Positions 8,007 through 16,291 are shown, numbered from the stretch's first letter. The stretch is 64,000 nt of DNA from Bacillota bacterium (GCA_023460535.1 JAEWPV010000002.1:41664-105663); one strand, 5' to 3'. The notes: generated by a model not told the origin, from the sequence alone. Program-made: numbers and translations.

Positions 8007-8372
8007 CTATGCCCACTCGTAACCCGCCGAGGATAGCTTTTCCACCGCTCGCGGGTAGTCCGCCTCTTTAACAAGCAGGTAGTCGGTGTCGTAGGTCGAA
8101 AAGGTCACCACGCTGATGCCTGCCTGCGCAAGGGGAGCCGTCAGATTTGCGAGTACGCCAACCAGCGAAAAATCCATCGAACCACATACGCGAAACCCGC
8201 AAAAGTCGTCCTCAACCGCAATACACCCTTTTGGGAGCTGTTCGCTGGGACAGATTAGCGACACCTCATCATCGGTCTTCGTCAGTGAAAAAAACGGTGC
8301 ATCTAGGCTGATCCCCGCAAGATTACCCAGCTTGCATACCGCCAAACGGTACGGCAATGTTTGAAGCTTCAT
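8007..8372 (-). CDS. ACT domain-containing protein (CASTOR/ACT_7 type)
   Basis: A 121-residue soluble protein built of two ACT-like halves. The C-terminal half (GSMDFSLVGVLANLTAPLAQAGISV then VVTFSTYDTDYLLV) is the classical ACT pattern in which the loop after the first strand binds an amino acid. It resembles small ACT proteins related to aspartate-kinase regulatory domains, so amino-acid sensing is the likely role, but no enzyme is fused or adjacent. The start has AAAGGCGGG seven bases upstream. It is 27 bases upstream of the flippase stop on the same strand orientation but downstream of it in transcription, so the two may share a transcript from the flippase promoter. Confidence 0.8.
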   Translation of the reverse strand: MKLQTLPYRLAVCKLGNLAGISLDAPFFSLTKTDDEVSLICPSEQLPKGCIAVEDDFCGFRVCGSMDFSLVGVLANLTAPLAQAGISVVTFSTYDTDYLLVKEADYPRAVEKLSSAGYEWA

Positions 8373-8399
8373 GCGTTAACCCGCCTTTCGGTTTGAAGT

Positions 8400-9800
8400 C
8401 TAGCTTGCCCTGCGCCGTTCGAAAATTCGCACAAGCGAGGTTATCATCGTTTTTGCGTTAAGCAGTATCAGCACAACCGCTAACGCGATCTGTATGGGCA
8501 TAGAATATGGCGGCTCGAATATGGCGACGAGTACTTGCCCCAGCAACAGCAAAAGGTTCAGCCCAAGCCTTCCCCATGCAACGTGTACCGGGATGTAGCG
8601 GCGGGAGTGCACAGCGCGAAATACAAACACAGCAAAATAGCTGATAAAGGTCGCAAACGCCGCGCCGTTAGCGCCGAAGATGGGGATTAGCGTAAAGTTC
8701 AGCGCTACATTGATAACAGCACCTGTTAGGGTTGTTATCATCGTCATGATGTTGCGTTTTTCCGACATATAGATGCTGGAGAAGAAGGAGGCAAAGCAGG
8801 AGAACACCACAGACAGGATTAAGTACGGCACATACACCCAGGAGCTGAAGTATTCCTTGTCCAGCAGCAGGGTAGTCAGAGGCTTTATCAGCAACACCGT
8901 GCCCGCGCCGATGGCAAACAACACCGATTGGTATCCGTCAAACACCGTGGAATAAAACCGCGCCTTGGTACGCATATCCTCGTTCGAAAACGCAGATAGC
9001 TGCCAGGCCTGCATGAAGATGCCAGACACCGCCGTGATGATCGTGGGTATCTTGTAGGCGATGGAGTATAAACCGTTGGTTTGTGCCCCCAACAGTCCTG
9101 TTACGATGTATCGGTCCGAAAGGTTGGTTACCCAAAAGAATATGGTGTTGGGGATAAGCGGAATGGCGTACAGCAACATGGCCCGCCATACAGCCTTGTT
9201 CACCCGAGGTCCTTTAAAATATCTCCACAGCCCCGCTACCCATGTGAGAAACAGCGCGGACAGGATGTCTGCCAGAATAACAGCCAAAACGTAGCCGGTA
9301 ATGCCAAGATTAAACACCACCAACCCCATGATGTTAAATACAAGCACCATCACGGTGGATAATACCCCGTCAAACGCAAACAGGCGAACATACCCCTTAG
9401 CGCGTACAAACTGTGCGCAGATGCCCTTTAAGGAGGACGCCAGCACAAACAAATACACCAGCGGCGTATAGCCGGTGATAAACGGAATTAAGGAAAACAA
9501 CGGGTAAAACGCCGCAAACACGGCAAAGCCGATTAGCACGGTCAGTATGCCGGAGGTAAATACATCATCCTTACGCACGGTATTATCCAGACCAAAGCGA
9601 ATAACCCCCTCGCCAATACACATAGCGACGATGGGGATCATAAAGTTTGCCGTACCTGTCACAAGCTCCACGACGCTGTAGTCGGCAGGGGATAGGATTC
9701 TTGTGTAGATGGGCATGAGCAAAAACACAAGAACCTTGGAGCTGAATGTGCCGATGGCAAAAATCACCGTATTAAGTACAAGCTTTTTGTACCGATTCAT
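8400..9800 (-). CDS. Polysaccharide/oligosaccharide flippase (Wzx-like, MOP superfamily)
   Basis: Membrane protein of 466 residues predicted to flip lipid-linked saccharide units across the cytoplasmic membrane. It begins with the MOP-type pattern (NTVIFAIGTFSSKVLVFLLMPIYTRILSPADYSVVEL) and shows about 14 hydrophobic segments and a polysaccharide-synthesis C-terminal region (MITTLTGAVINVALNFTLIPIFGANGAAFATFISY). Length and motif match Wzx and SpoVB-related transporters. No glycosyltransferase genes are adjacent, so the substrate is open. A long leader with a stable hairpin (9885-9936) lies between the promoter near 9980 and the start. Exact subgroup (Wzx, MurJ-like, SpoVB-like) cannot be decided. 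Confidence 0.88.
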   Translation of the reverse strand: MNRYKKLVLNTVIFAIGTFSSKVLVFLLMPIYTRILSPADYSVVELVTGTANFMIPIVAMCIGEGVIRFGLDNTVRKDDVFTSGILTVLIGFAVFAAFYPLFSLIPFITGYTPLVYLFVLASSLKGICAQFVRAKGYVRLFAFDGVLSTVMVLVFNIMGLVVFNLGITGYVLAVILADILSALFLTWVAGLWRYFKGPRVNKAVWRAMLLYAIPLIPNTIFFWVTNLSDRYIVTGLLGAQTNGLYSIAYKIPTIITAVSGIFMQAWQLSAFSNEDMRTKARFYSTVFDGYQSVLFAIGAGTVLLIKPLTTLLLDKEYFSSWVYVPYLILSVVFSCFASFFSSIYMSEKRNIMTMITTLTGAVINVALNFTLIPIFGANGAAFATFISYFAVFVFRAVHSRRYIPVHVAWGRLGLNLLLLLGQVLVAIFEPPYSMPIQIALAVVLILLNAKTMITSLVRIFERRRAS

Positions 9801-9884
9801 TCTGATAACCCCACAGGTTACATTTTTCTTATATAGTTAGCTATACCATGATGAAAAGGCGCATTCAAGGTATGCAAATACAAA

Positions 9885-9936
9885 GCGGTGCAACGGTGTT
9901 TCAGGCACATCTGCAACCAAACACCTTATGCACCGC
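9885..9936 (-). promoter_or_regulatory. Leader hairpin upstream of the flippase gene
   Basis: On the minus strand GCGGTGC pairs with GCACCGC and, inside, GGTGTTT pairs with AAACACC. The sequence after the hairpin is T-rich (TTTGTATTTG), so it may act as an attenuator in the 5' leader. Confidence 0.45.
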
Positions 9937-9977
9937 CGTAAACTCGCGTTGAGTTGACGAGAACAGAACCCTTTCAT

Positions 9978-9986
9978 CGATTATAA
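9978..9986 (-). promoter_or_regulatory. Extended -10 promoter of the flippase gene
   Basis: Minus strand TGTTATAAT is an extended -10. It lies inside an 11-bp inverted repeat (AACCCTTTCAT / ATGAAAGGGTT, 9969-10015 region) that may double as the end of the pepD transcript. The -35 is weak. Confidence 0.4.
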
Positions 9987-10019
9987 CACGGCTTTGCAAA
10001 CTATGAAAGGGTTAATTTG

Positions 10020-11465
10020 TTAATCGCATTTGTCGCAAAGCTTCGCCAGTGTCGCAAGCAAGAGCTGCCATACCGCGCCGCAAGAGGCGACATTCAGCCG
10101 CTCGTCCGGCGTATGGCAGTCTAGTATATTGGGACCAATGGCAATGATATCAAGCTGCGGACATTTCGACTTAAAGATGCCGCACTCCAGCCCAGCGTGA
10201 ATCGCCTCAAAGCGAAGTGCCTTGCCGTACAGGGCAAGGTAGCTCTCGCTCATCACATCGCGCAGATGAGATTGCCGTTCATAGTCCCAGCCGGGGTATT
10301 CGCCCTGAACAGACAGTGAAAAACCGTACCGCCGGGTTGTTTCGTTAAGGTGGTTCACCACCGCGTCTCGCTTTTGCTTTGCAGCACCGCGAATGGATAC
10401 AATTACGCGTAGTTGGGCTCCATCCATTGTTACAGACGCAAGGTTGCAGGAGCTTTCCACCATGTCGGGCGCGTGTTCAAACATCGTCTGCACGCCGTTT
10501 GGGGTGTTGACCAGCAACTCTATAATCTCATCGGAGCAACTCATTACCCGATTGTTCGTCGCAGCTGAGACCGCGATATCAAACTGGGCATCATCCGCAC
10601 CAAGGGCAGACAGCTCTGACTGAAAGCGGCGCACCAATGCGGTAATCTCTTCGGTAGAACGCGCGGTTAGAACCACCGCCTTGCATTCGCGGGGAATGGC
10701 GTTATCCTTGTTGCCTCCCGAGATATCCGCGAGTGCGACGTCGGCATGAGATTGTAAAAAACGCAACAACGCCGCCATCAGCTTGATGGCGTTTGCACGG
10801 TTTTTTGCGATATCCACGCCGGAATGACCGCCCGCAAGCCCGTGCACAAACAGCTCGACTGCGTTTAAGTCCGAGCCGTGGTACGTCACCGTTTTAGTCA
10901 TATGGGTGCGCACGCCCCCGCAGCAGCTTACCGTGGCAACCCCCTCCTCCTCGGAGTCTAGGTTAATCATATACTGTGCGGCAAGCAGGCTGCCGTCAAA
11001 CGCAAATGCGCCCTCCAGCCCTGTTTCCTCGCAAACGGTAAAGATACATTCCAGTGCGGGGTGCCGCGCGGTATCCTCCGCAAGCAGGGCGAGCATCATT
11101 GCAACCGCAATGCCGTTATCGGCGCCCAGTGTCGTACCGTCCGCACGAATCCAGCCGTTTTGCTCAATAAGCGAAATGGGGTCACGCATAAAGTCGTGAG
11201 ACGAATCGGCGTTTTTTTCACACACCATGTCCAGGTGTCCCTGAAGTGCTACCGCGGGCAGGTCTTCGCAGCCCGGCGAGGCAGGTTTCTTAATTAGAAT
11301 ATTATTCGCGTTATCCTGTAATACCCACAGTCCGCGTTCGTTCGCAAAAGAGACCAGATAATCGGAAATCGCCTTCTCGTTGCCCGAGCCGCGCGGGATT
11401 TGTGATATCGTTTCGAAATAGTAAAATACCGACTGCGGCTGGCAGCCGCTTAATATGTTGTTCAT
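10020..11465 (-). CDS. pepD: Aminoacyl-histidine dipeptidase (M20 family, PepD type)
   Basis: Cytoplasmic di-zinc peptidase of 481 residues that splits dipeptides such as carnosine-like Xaa-His. Family motifs: IPRGSGNEKAISDYL near the N-terminus, the zinc-binding LQGHLDMVCE, TLGADNGIAVAMMLAL with the bridging Asp, and CEETGLEGAF with the general-base Glu pair; the dimerisation lid domain contains GGHSGVDI. The C-terminal HAGLECGIF supplies the last metal-binding region. The ATG at 11465 is chosen over a longer frame that would run into the upstream gene, because AAAGGGA stands at the right distance and family members start this way. It is 43 bases behind the phosphoglycerate mutase gene and probably co-transcribed with it. 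Confidence 0.93.
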   Translation of the reverse strand: MNNILSGCQPQSVFYYFETISQIPRGSGNEKAISDYLVSFANERGLWVLQDNANNILIKKPASPGCEDLPAVALQGHLDMVCEKNADSSHDFMRDPISLIEQNGWIRADGTTLGADNGIAVAMMLALLAEDTARHPALECIFTVCEETGLEGAFAFDGSLLAAQYMINLDSEEEGVATVSCCGGVRTHMTKTVTYHGSDLNAVELFVHGLAGGHSGVDIAKNRANAIKLMAALLRFLQSHADVALADISGGNKDNAIPRECKAVVLTARSTEEITALVRRFQSELSALGADDAQFDIAVSAATNNRVMSCSDEIIELLVNTPNGVQTMFEHAPDMVESSCNLASVTMDGAQLRVIVSIRGAAKQKRDAVVNHLNETTRRYGFSLSVQGEYPGWDYERQSHLRDVMSESYLALYGKALRFEAIHAGLECGIFKSKCPQLDIIAIGPNILDCHTPDERLNVASCGAVWQLLLATLAKLCDKCD

Positions 11466-11508
11466 TCTGTTCCCTTTCCGGATTATTAATATTGAATGAT
11501 TTACAGCC

Positions 11509-12711
11509 TTATTTGGTAAGAAAACGCGCCATCTGCTCGTGCCCAATGTCGTAATAGACGCCTGTTTTTGCACATGTCTGCTCGCAGAAGTTGGTTACCC
11601 CGCTCTCGTGCTGCAGCTGCTTGTGATAAATAAGGTAGGGCACAGGGTCGTTTACATGGGTGCGTAAAGAAAGCGGCGTGGCGTGGTCGGGTAAAATCAT
11701 AATCTTGTAATCGTCATACCGTGCCAGTGCCTTTAGGATTGGGGAAAGAACAAGGGAGTCGATCAGCTCAATGGAGCGAATCTTGTTCTGCAGCTCGGCG
11801 CGGTGACCGCACTCGTCCGGTGCTTCCACATGCAGGTACACAAAATCCTGCCCCTGTGCAAACGCATTGATGCACGCCTGCGCCTTGCCGTCAAAGTTTG
11901 TGTCAATATACCCGCTTGCGCCCTCTACGTGAAGCACCTCAAGGTTTGCAAGCCGTCCGATGCCCTTGATGAGGTCAACGGCGGAGATGACCGAACCCTT
12001 CACGCCATATTTCGCCCCGAAATCATCCAGCGGCTTTTTGCGTCCGCTGCCCCACAGCCAGATGCAGTTGGCGGGGCGGTGCCCCTTTTGCACCCGCTCT
12101 AAATTCAGCGGGTGCTGGAGCAAAAGCTCATAGCTCTTTTTCGTCAGCTCCATAAAACGCTCGTTTTGCGGAAGATAGTCGGTTATTTTCTGCAGTGTAA
12201 TATCGTGTGGCGGAGTTGTGGCACCCACATCCTCCGGCGCGTCCTTCCATACCAAGCAATGGCGGTAGCTGACGCCGGTGTAAAACGAAAATTCCTCGTC
12301 GCCCAGCTTCTTTTGCAGGTACTTAATCAGGATATCCGCTTCCTCGGTGGAGATATCGTCCGCGCAGTAGTCCACCATCGTTTTATCCGCAAACTCCGCA
12401 TCCTCCGAAAGGGTAACCAGATTGCACCTGGTTGCGACGTCGGTCTCCGCCAACTCTATCCCGATACTTGCCGCCTCCAGCGGGGAGCGTCCGGCATAAC
12501 ACTGCTCGGGGTCGTAACCCATTACCGAGAGGTTCGCAACATCGCTACCCGGCTTAAGGCCATCGGCAACGGTCTTTAGCAGCCCGACCTCCGCACGCGC
12601 CGCAAGGCTATCCATAACGGGCTTGTTTGCCACCTCCATCGGTGTTTTTCCTCCAAGCTCCTCCACAGGATAATCAGACATTCCGTCACAAAGCAAAACA
12701 AGATACTTCAT
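11509..12711 (-). CDS. Cofactor-independent phosphoglycerate mutase (archaeal type, ApgM-like)
   Basis: About 400-residue metalloenzyme of the alkaline-phosphatase superfamily that interconverts 3- and 2-phosphoglycerate. Diagnostic parts: N-terminal LVLLCDGMSDYP with the metal-binding Asp, GSDVANLSVMGYDPE with the catalytic Ser region, GRSPLEAASIGIEL, and C-terminal HVEAPDECGHRAE and MILPDHATP metal ligands. Some homologues are annotated as phosphonopyruvate-decarboxylase-related or phosphoserine mutases, so the exact substrate could differ. Two ATG codons compete: 12711 (MKYLVLL, the usual family start) and 12723; neither has ideally spaced ribosome binding sequence. It leads a two-gene unit with pepD. 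Upstream lies a 0.57-kb intergenic region. Confidence 0.87.
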   Translation of the reverse strand: MKYLVLLCDGMSDYPVEELGGKTPMEVANKPVMDSLAARAEVGLLKTVADGLKPGSDVANLSVMGYDPEQCYAGRSPLEAASIGIELAETDVATRCNLVTLSEDAEFADKTMVDYCADDISTEEADILIKYLQKKLGDEEFSFYTGVSYRHCLVWKDAPEDVGATTPPHDITLQKITDYLPQNERFMELTKKSYELLLQHPLNLERVQKGHRPANCIWLWGSGRKKPLDDFGAKYGVKGSVISAVDLIKGIGRLANLEVLHVEGASGYIDTNFDGKAQACINAFAQGQDFVYLHVEAPDECGHRAELQNKIRSIELIDSLVLSPILKALARYDDYKIMILPDHATPLSLRTHVNDPVPYLIYHKQLQHESGVTNFCEQTCAKTGVYYDIGHEQMARFLTK

Positions 12712-13201
12712 TTCCCCTACCATGTCCTTCCGGCTCGATGTGCAACCATCTTATCGCCTATATTTGCTGTTATATGCGAATTAACTTTAATACTGTCCGA
12801 GCAAAATCGAGTAAAAGCTTGTATTTTTGGCTGTTACGATGATTGTTTACGTAGACATTTTAAGTTAATTTGGTATTGTGGTCACGGCAAAACCCCAGCC
12901 AATGTGCTAAATGTCTACACAATACGGTATAGGTCATAGATATTTGCCGTAGCGCACAGGCTTATGTCGCTCATTGATTTAGTATTGCTCATAAGTCAAC
13001 GACTGCTTCATTATACCCCTTTGCAGCAAGCGTTTGCAACCAATTACACATATTAATTGCATAAAATAAAGCAAATACGTACCAGCCGCGCAAGCCACAG
13101 AGCTTTTCTCAAAATAGGTTTGCCAACAACCCGCCAGGATACTCGAACATTGGTCGTATTGGGCAGCATAAAAAGCTTCGTAAAAATATCAAACAAATAT
13201 A
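12712..13201. other. Long intergenic region without a recognisable gene
   Basis: About 490 bases separate the divergent phosphoglycerate mutase and PadR genes. Short frames here lack ribosome binding sites. The left part (12800-12885) resembles the region upstream of the NYN gene (59898-59985): AAGCTTG.ATTT.T.GCT and, about 50 bases later, GTTAATT.GGTAT occur in both at the same spacing. The promoter of the mutase gene must lie here but no clear -35/-10 pair was found. Confidence 0.5.
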
Positions 13202-13256
13202 TTGACACACGACATATGTCGTGATACGATATATGTGTCGACAAACGACATATCGA
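13202..13256 (+). promoter_or_regulatory. Promoter and operator of the padR-DUF2812 operon
   Basis: -35 TTGACA (13202-13207), 17-bp spacer, -10 TACGAT (13225-13230). The spacer is almost entirely a perfect 16-bp palindrome CACGACATATGTCGTG (13208-13223). Further half-sites of the same kind (ATGTGTCG, CGACATAT) follow at about 13231-13256. This fits binding of the PadR dimer to its own promoter. Confidence 0.8.
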
Positions 13257-13287
13257 AACACGACACAATTGAGAAGGGGTGCATTCG

Positions 13288-13620
13288 GTGATTACAAAGA
13301 ACGAACCGTTGACCGAGAGCTATTACTATATTCTGCTGTGCCTGTACAATAAGCCAAATCATGGCTACGGCATTATGCAGGATACGGCGAAGCTTTCGGA
13401 GAATACGGTTAAAATCGGCTCCGGCACCATGTACGGTGCCACGAGTAATATGATGAAAAAGGGTTGGATTCGCGAACAAAGCAGCACAGATCCCGCCGAC
13501 CGGAGAAAACGGTTGTACGAGATTACTTTTGCGGGAAAAGCGGTGCTGGAGGATGAGCTTAAGCGGCTAAAAAGGCTGGTAGGCGGATACGACATGGTAG
13601 TAAGGGGTGAACTGAATTGA
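13288..13620 (+). CDS. PadR family transcriptional regulator
   Basis: A 110-residue winged-helix DNA-binding protein. The PadR core is visible: LTESYYYILLCLYNKPNHGYGI, then IGSGTMYGATSNMMKKGWI (recognition-helix region with the family G.[LMI]Y motif) and the wing RKRLYEITFAGKAVLEDEL. Small PadR proteins usually repress a neighbouring membrane protein or transporter and themselves. GTG at 13288 is preferred over the in-frame GTG at 13279, since GAAGGGG stands eight bases before it. Its stop overlaps the TTG start of the DUF2812 gene, a standard partner. The palindromic promoter at 13202 makes autorepression likely; the ligand is unknown. Confidence 0.92.
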   Translation: MITKNEPLTESYYYILLCLYNKPNHGYGIMQDTAKLSENTVKIGSGTMYGATSNMMKKGWIREQSSTDPADRRKRLYEITFAGKAVLEDELKRLKRLVGGYDMVVRGELN

Positions 13621-14558
13621 ACGACAGGGTCAGAAGTCATAAGGTTTATGCCGCGTGGGAGTATGAAAAGGAGGAGAGCGATCTCAACGAGGCCTCACAA
13701 AAGGGGCTGCAGCTCATTCGGGGAGGCAGCTTTTCCTCCGATTTTCGAAGAGACAACAGCGTGCGATACGTATATCAGATGGACTACAATACAGAGATTA
13801 CAGACCCGCAGCGGTACCGGGCAGCCTTTGAGGAGCAAGGCTGGGAATACATCAACTCCACCTTTAACGGCTGGCACTACTTCCGCAAGCCATATCAGGA
13901 GGGTGTGGAGCCAAGCGAATATCGCATCTATACCGACAAGCAGTCGTTACACCAGATGCAAAACCGTTGGGTAAGGTTAATCGGCATTCTGTTTGCCGTA
14001 TACGTCGTAATGCTTGTGCTTTACCTGATTCATGCCATCAGATCCCTTGAGCCGAGCTTCTTTATGCAAAGTGCCGTTTTCGCACTGCTTTCAGTCACGC
14101 TCGGGCTTGGTCTTTTAAGTACCGTTCGAAGCAGAAAAGGCAAAAAAACCTCAGTGCGACTTCCGATACACATTGCCATGCTTATTGGACTGATTATTTT
14201 AGTCGCAGCAGTTGTTGTGGCGTTTTTTGGTCACCCACAGGTCATTCAACATCAGAATTTCAATTTTATAAACATGGAGCAAAACACACTTCCGGTTGCC
14301 AGTGATAGTTACTCCGTTGCCAGAAGCGGCAATTATCGTCTTGATTTGGAGATGGAGGCCCCGGGCGGAGAGATGACCGTGACGATCGTGTCAGACGACG
14401 GGGAAGTGGTATATGAACTAACCACCGACCGCTGCGACTTTTCCGGTCAAAGAGTATACCTAAAAAAGGGGCAGTATAAAACCCTTTACACGTACAATTA
14501 TGATCAATATGACCCGGCCAATGCACAGGTTCGTGTTGACTTTTTGCTCAAGCGCTAG
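13617..14558 (+). CDS. DUF2812 domain membrane protein
   Basis: A 313-residue protein translated from a TTG that overlaps the padR stop codon (TTGA). Residues 1-115 form the DUF2812 domain (start HKVYAAWEYEKEESDLNEAS, then YVYQMDYNTEITDPQRYRAAFEEQGWEY, first part). Three hydrophobic helices follow at roughly 122-140, 148-165 and 182-202, and the last 100 residues are probably outside the cell and look like a beta-rich domain (GNYRLDLEMEAPGGEMTVTI). DUF2812 genes nearly always follow a padR gene, which suggests the regulator controls or senses through this membrane protein; its molecular role is unknown. A terminator follows directly. Confidence 0.85.
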   Translation: MNDRVRSHKVYAAWEYEKEESDLNEASQKGLQLIRGGSFSSDFRRDNSVRYVYQMDYNTEITDPQRYRAAFEEQGWEYINSTFNGWHYFRKPYQEGVEPSEYRIYTDKQSLHQMQNRWVRLIGILFAVYVVMLVLYLIHAIRSLEPSFFMQSAVFALLSVTLGLGLLSTVRSRKGKKTSVRLPIHIAMLIGLIILVAAVVVAFFGHPQVIQHQNFNFINMEQNTLPVASDSYSVARSGNYRLDLEMEAPGGEMTVTIVSDDGEVVYELTTDRCDFSGQRVYLKKGQYKTLYTYNYDQYDPANAQVRVDFLLKR

Positions 14559-14569
14559 AACAAAGAAAC

Positions 14570-14613
14570 AGCCCGCCATGGAGTGCATTCTCCTCAGCGG
14601 GCTTGTTTTATTT
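14570..14613 (+). terminator. Rho-independent terminator of the padR operon
   Basis: AGCCCGC pairs with GCGGGCT, with further pairing GGAG/CTCC inside, and a T-rich tail TGTTTTATTTTG. It lies 12 bases after the DUF2812 stop and also next to the end of the convergent MerR gene. Confidence 0.85.
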
Positions 14614-14615
14614 TG

Positions 14616-15602
14616 TCACTGTTTTTCCTTTACCGGAATCAGCAGGTCAAGCTGCATCCCTTCCGGTTCTGTGTTTTCGGCACCCCGTATTACATGGTTT
14701 TTGTAGTTTAGATGCTCTTCCAAACAACCGAACATACACTCGCCGTTGTCTTGTACACCATTAAACTCATACATCTCGTTATTGCACACCCAGTCGGATA
14801 ACCACTGCCACTCATGAAAGTTCCCCATTGTAATCATATGCGCGGCATACAAACCACCCTCAAACCGTTTTTTCATAAGAGGCGGCGGAACCTCCATGTC
14901 ATCGGGGATGGTCACCCAGAACTCGTAGCCGTGATAGTTGGTCTCATCCACGGGGTTTGGGTGATTAAAGCCGTACATGCGCAGGTCGGGTTTCTTGTCG
15001 CACAATCCGCTATCCAGCACAAACTGGTTCAGTGGCACCCCTGCATGATATTCCGGCTCGTCACCGATAAAATGGCTTGCCGCCACTGCCGAGGGGGGAA
15101 GGTAAATAATTCGGACATCGGTTAGTTTGGATAGCGCGGGTTCTGCCTTAGTCAGCTCGTTCAATGCCTGTTCCTCCTTAATACTGTTGTTTCGGGATGA
15201 AAATGACTGAGCAATAGCAAGCAGCTCGTCATTTTCCAGGAGGCTTACATCAAGCGGTACGGTGTAATGCTCCTTAAGGCGCATTACAAGGTCTTCCAAA
15301 ACAGACAAAACCGTAGTCAGCGTCGATATCTCACGATTGAGTTCGTTGATTCTGTCCTCAAACGCACGGATTGCCGTAAGTGTGTCCGCGTTACTGAGAA
15401 TTTCCTTAATCTTCTTTAATGGAACTCTGAGCTTTTTAAGTATAATTATCTGCTGCAATCTGCGCAGTGCATCCTCGTCATAGGTACGATACGCGTAATC
15501 CATGGTGCGGACGCTTTGCAGCAGACCAATCTGCTCATAATAACGCAGCGTGCGGGTAGAGACATCGTACTGCCTGGATACCTGATTGATAGTTTGTAAC
15601 AT
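14616..15602 (-). CDS. MerR family regulator with GyrI-like effector-binding domain
   Basis: A 328-residue regulator. Residues 1-70 are the MerR winged helix (INQVSRQYDVSTRTLRYYEQIGLL, first part, then DALRRLQQIIILKKLRVPL); a coiled-coil dimerisation helix follows to about 130 (IRAFEDRINELNREISTL). Residues 160-328 resemble the GyrI/AraC effector-binding fold that binds small hydrophobic or cationic molecules, as in BmrR-type multidrug sensors (YHGYEFWVTIPDDMEVP, FEGGLYAAHMI). No efflux gene is adjacent, so the regulated target may be itself or distant. The promoter has the 19-bp spacer typical of MerR-controlled promoters with a palindrome between the hexamers (15627-15657). Confidence 0.9.
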   Translation of the reverse strand: MLQTINQVSRQYDVSTRTLRYYEQIGLLQSVRTMDYAYRTYDEDALRRLQQIIILKKLRVPLKKIKEILSNADTLTAIRAFEDRINELNREISTLTTVLSVLEDLVMRLKEHYTVPLDVSLLENDELLAIAQSFSSRNNSIKEEQALNELTKAEPALSKLTDVRIIYLPPSAVAASHFIGDEPEYHAGVPLNQFVLDSGLCDKKPDLRMYGFNHPNPVDETNYHGYEFWVTIPDDMEVPPPLMKKRFEGGLYAAHMITMGNFHEWQWLSDWVCNNEMYEFNGVQDNGECMFGCLEEHLNYKNHVIRGAENTEPEGMQLDLLIPVKEKQ

Positions 15603-15626
15603 ATCGCCTTAGCCTCCCTTGATGTC

Positions 15627-15657
15627 AGTATACCGGTTGACGCCGCGTCAAAGTCAA
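15627..15657 (-). promoter_or_regulatory. MerR-type promoter with 19-bp spacer and operator
   Basis: Minus strand: -35 TTGACT (15652-15657), 19-bp spacer, -10 TATACT (15627-15632). The spacer holds the palindrome TTGACGC-G-GCGTCAA (15637-15651 on the plus strand). This is the arrangement that MerR proteins untwist on activation, so the regulator probably controls its own gene. Confidence 0.8.
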
Positions 15658-15662
15658 TCGCT

Positions 15663-16047
15663 TTTTTTGTCACATTCTTGTTACAACACAATTATACCAA
15701 AATCGAGCGAAAAATAACAAGAAACGCCATATCAATAATATCACCCCAAAACAGTGTTTAGCCCAATCCAGACGAGTCCTTAGTCGAACAGATTATGCCT
15801 GTAAACGACCCCATGTGGCTCACAGCAAAAAAGCGAATGAATGAACAAGACCGGCTGATGTGCGTACAGGTGCGTTTTGCGTTATCATTTTTACACCAAG
15901 CGAACAAAGCGCGGATGCATACAGCATAAGATTATCAAAGAATTTAAGAGGAAATTTGAGAATAATAAAGCATTTCGATTGATTTTACGCAATAACAATG
16001 AAAATATGTAGATATTCAGATAAAAATAAAAAAATCAGGCAAAATCA
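15663..16047. other. Intergenic region, no gene seen
   Basis: About 385 bases between the MerR promoter and the pot promoter. A 44-codon ATG frame (15795-15929) has no ribosome binding site. The right end is strongly A/T-rich, as is common upstream of strong promoters. Nothing else recognisable. Confidence 0.4.
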
Positions 16048-16076
16048 TTGACATTTGCTATGATACCCTATATATT
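16048..16076 (+). promoter_or_regulatory. Promoter of the potABCD operon
   Basis: -35 TTGACA (16048-16053), exactly 17 bp, -10 TATATT (16071-16076), preceded by an A-rich stretch resembling an UP element. It predicts an unusually long leader of about 205 nt. Confidence 0.75.
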
Positions 16077-16199
16077 TTTAATTGTTGCTTTTTGCATCTA
16101 AAACACGAAAATGACAACAAAACGCAAGACAGAACGTATTTCTATTTATAGAACAACGGCATCGTATGTTCCGCTAGTAAGTCAAACAAGGTTGTTTGG

Positions 16200-16291
16200 T
16201 AAAAGCCTTTTGCGGGGTAGCGGTTTCAAAAGGTGCTGTGGGCGCAAACCTGATGTTATGCGCCTGAATCCGCAAAGGGGGATGCAGATAC
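16200..16291 (+). promoter_or_regulatory. Structured leader of the potABCD operon, candidate translational switch
   Basis: Three pairings can be drawn: CCTTTTG (16206-16212) with CAAAAGG (16227-16233); GGCGCA (16241-16246) with TGCGCC (16259-16264); and TTTTGCGG (16208-16215) with CCGCAAA (16270-16276). The first and third exclude each other because they share bases 16208-16212. The third brings the start of the ribosome binding site (AAAGGGGG, 16274-16281) into a stem, so the choice of structure could control potA translation. No known riboswitch class was recognised. Confidence 0.45.

Noticed and set aside
15795..15929. 44-codon ATG frame upstream of the pot operon
   Set aside because: No ribosome binding site, no recognisable composition, and it lies in a regulatory intergenic region.
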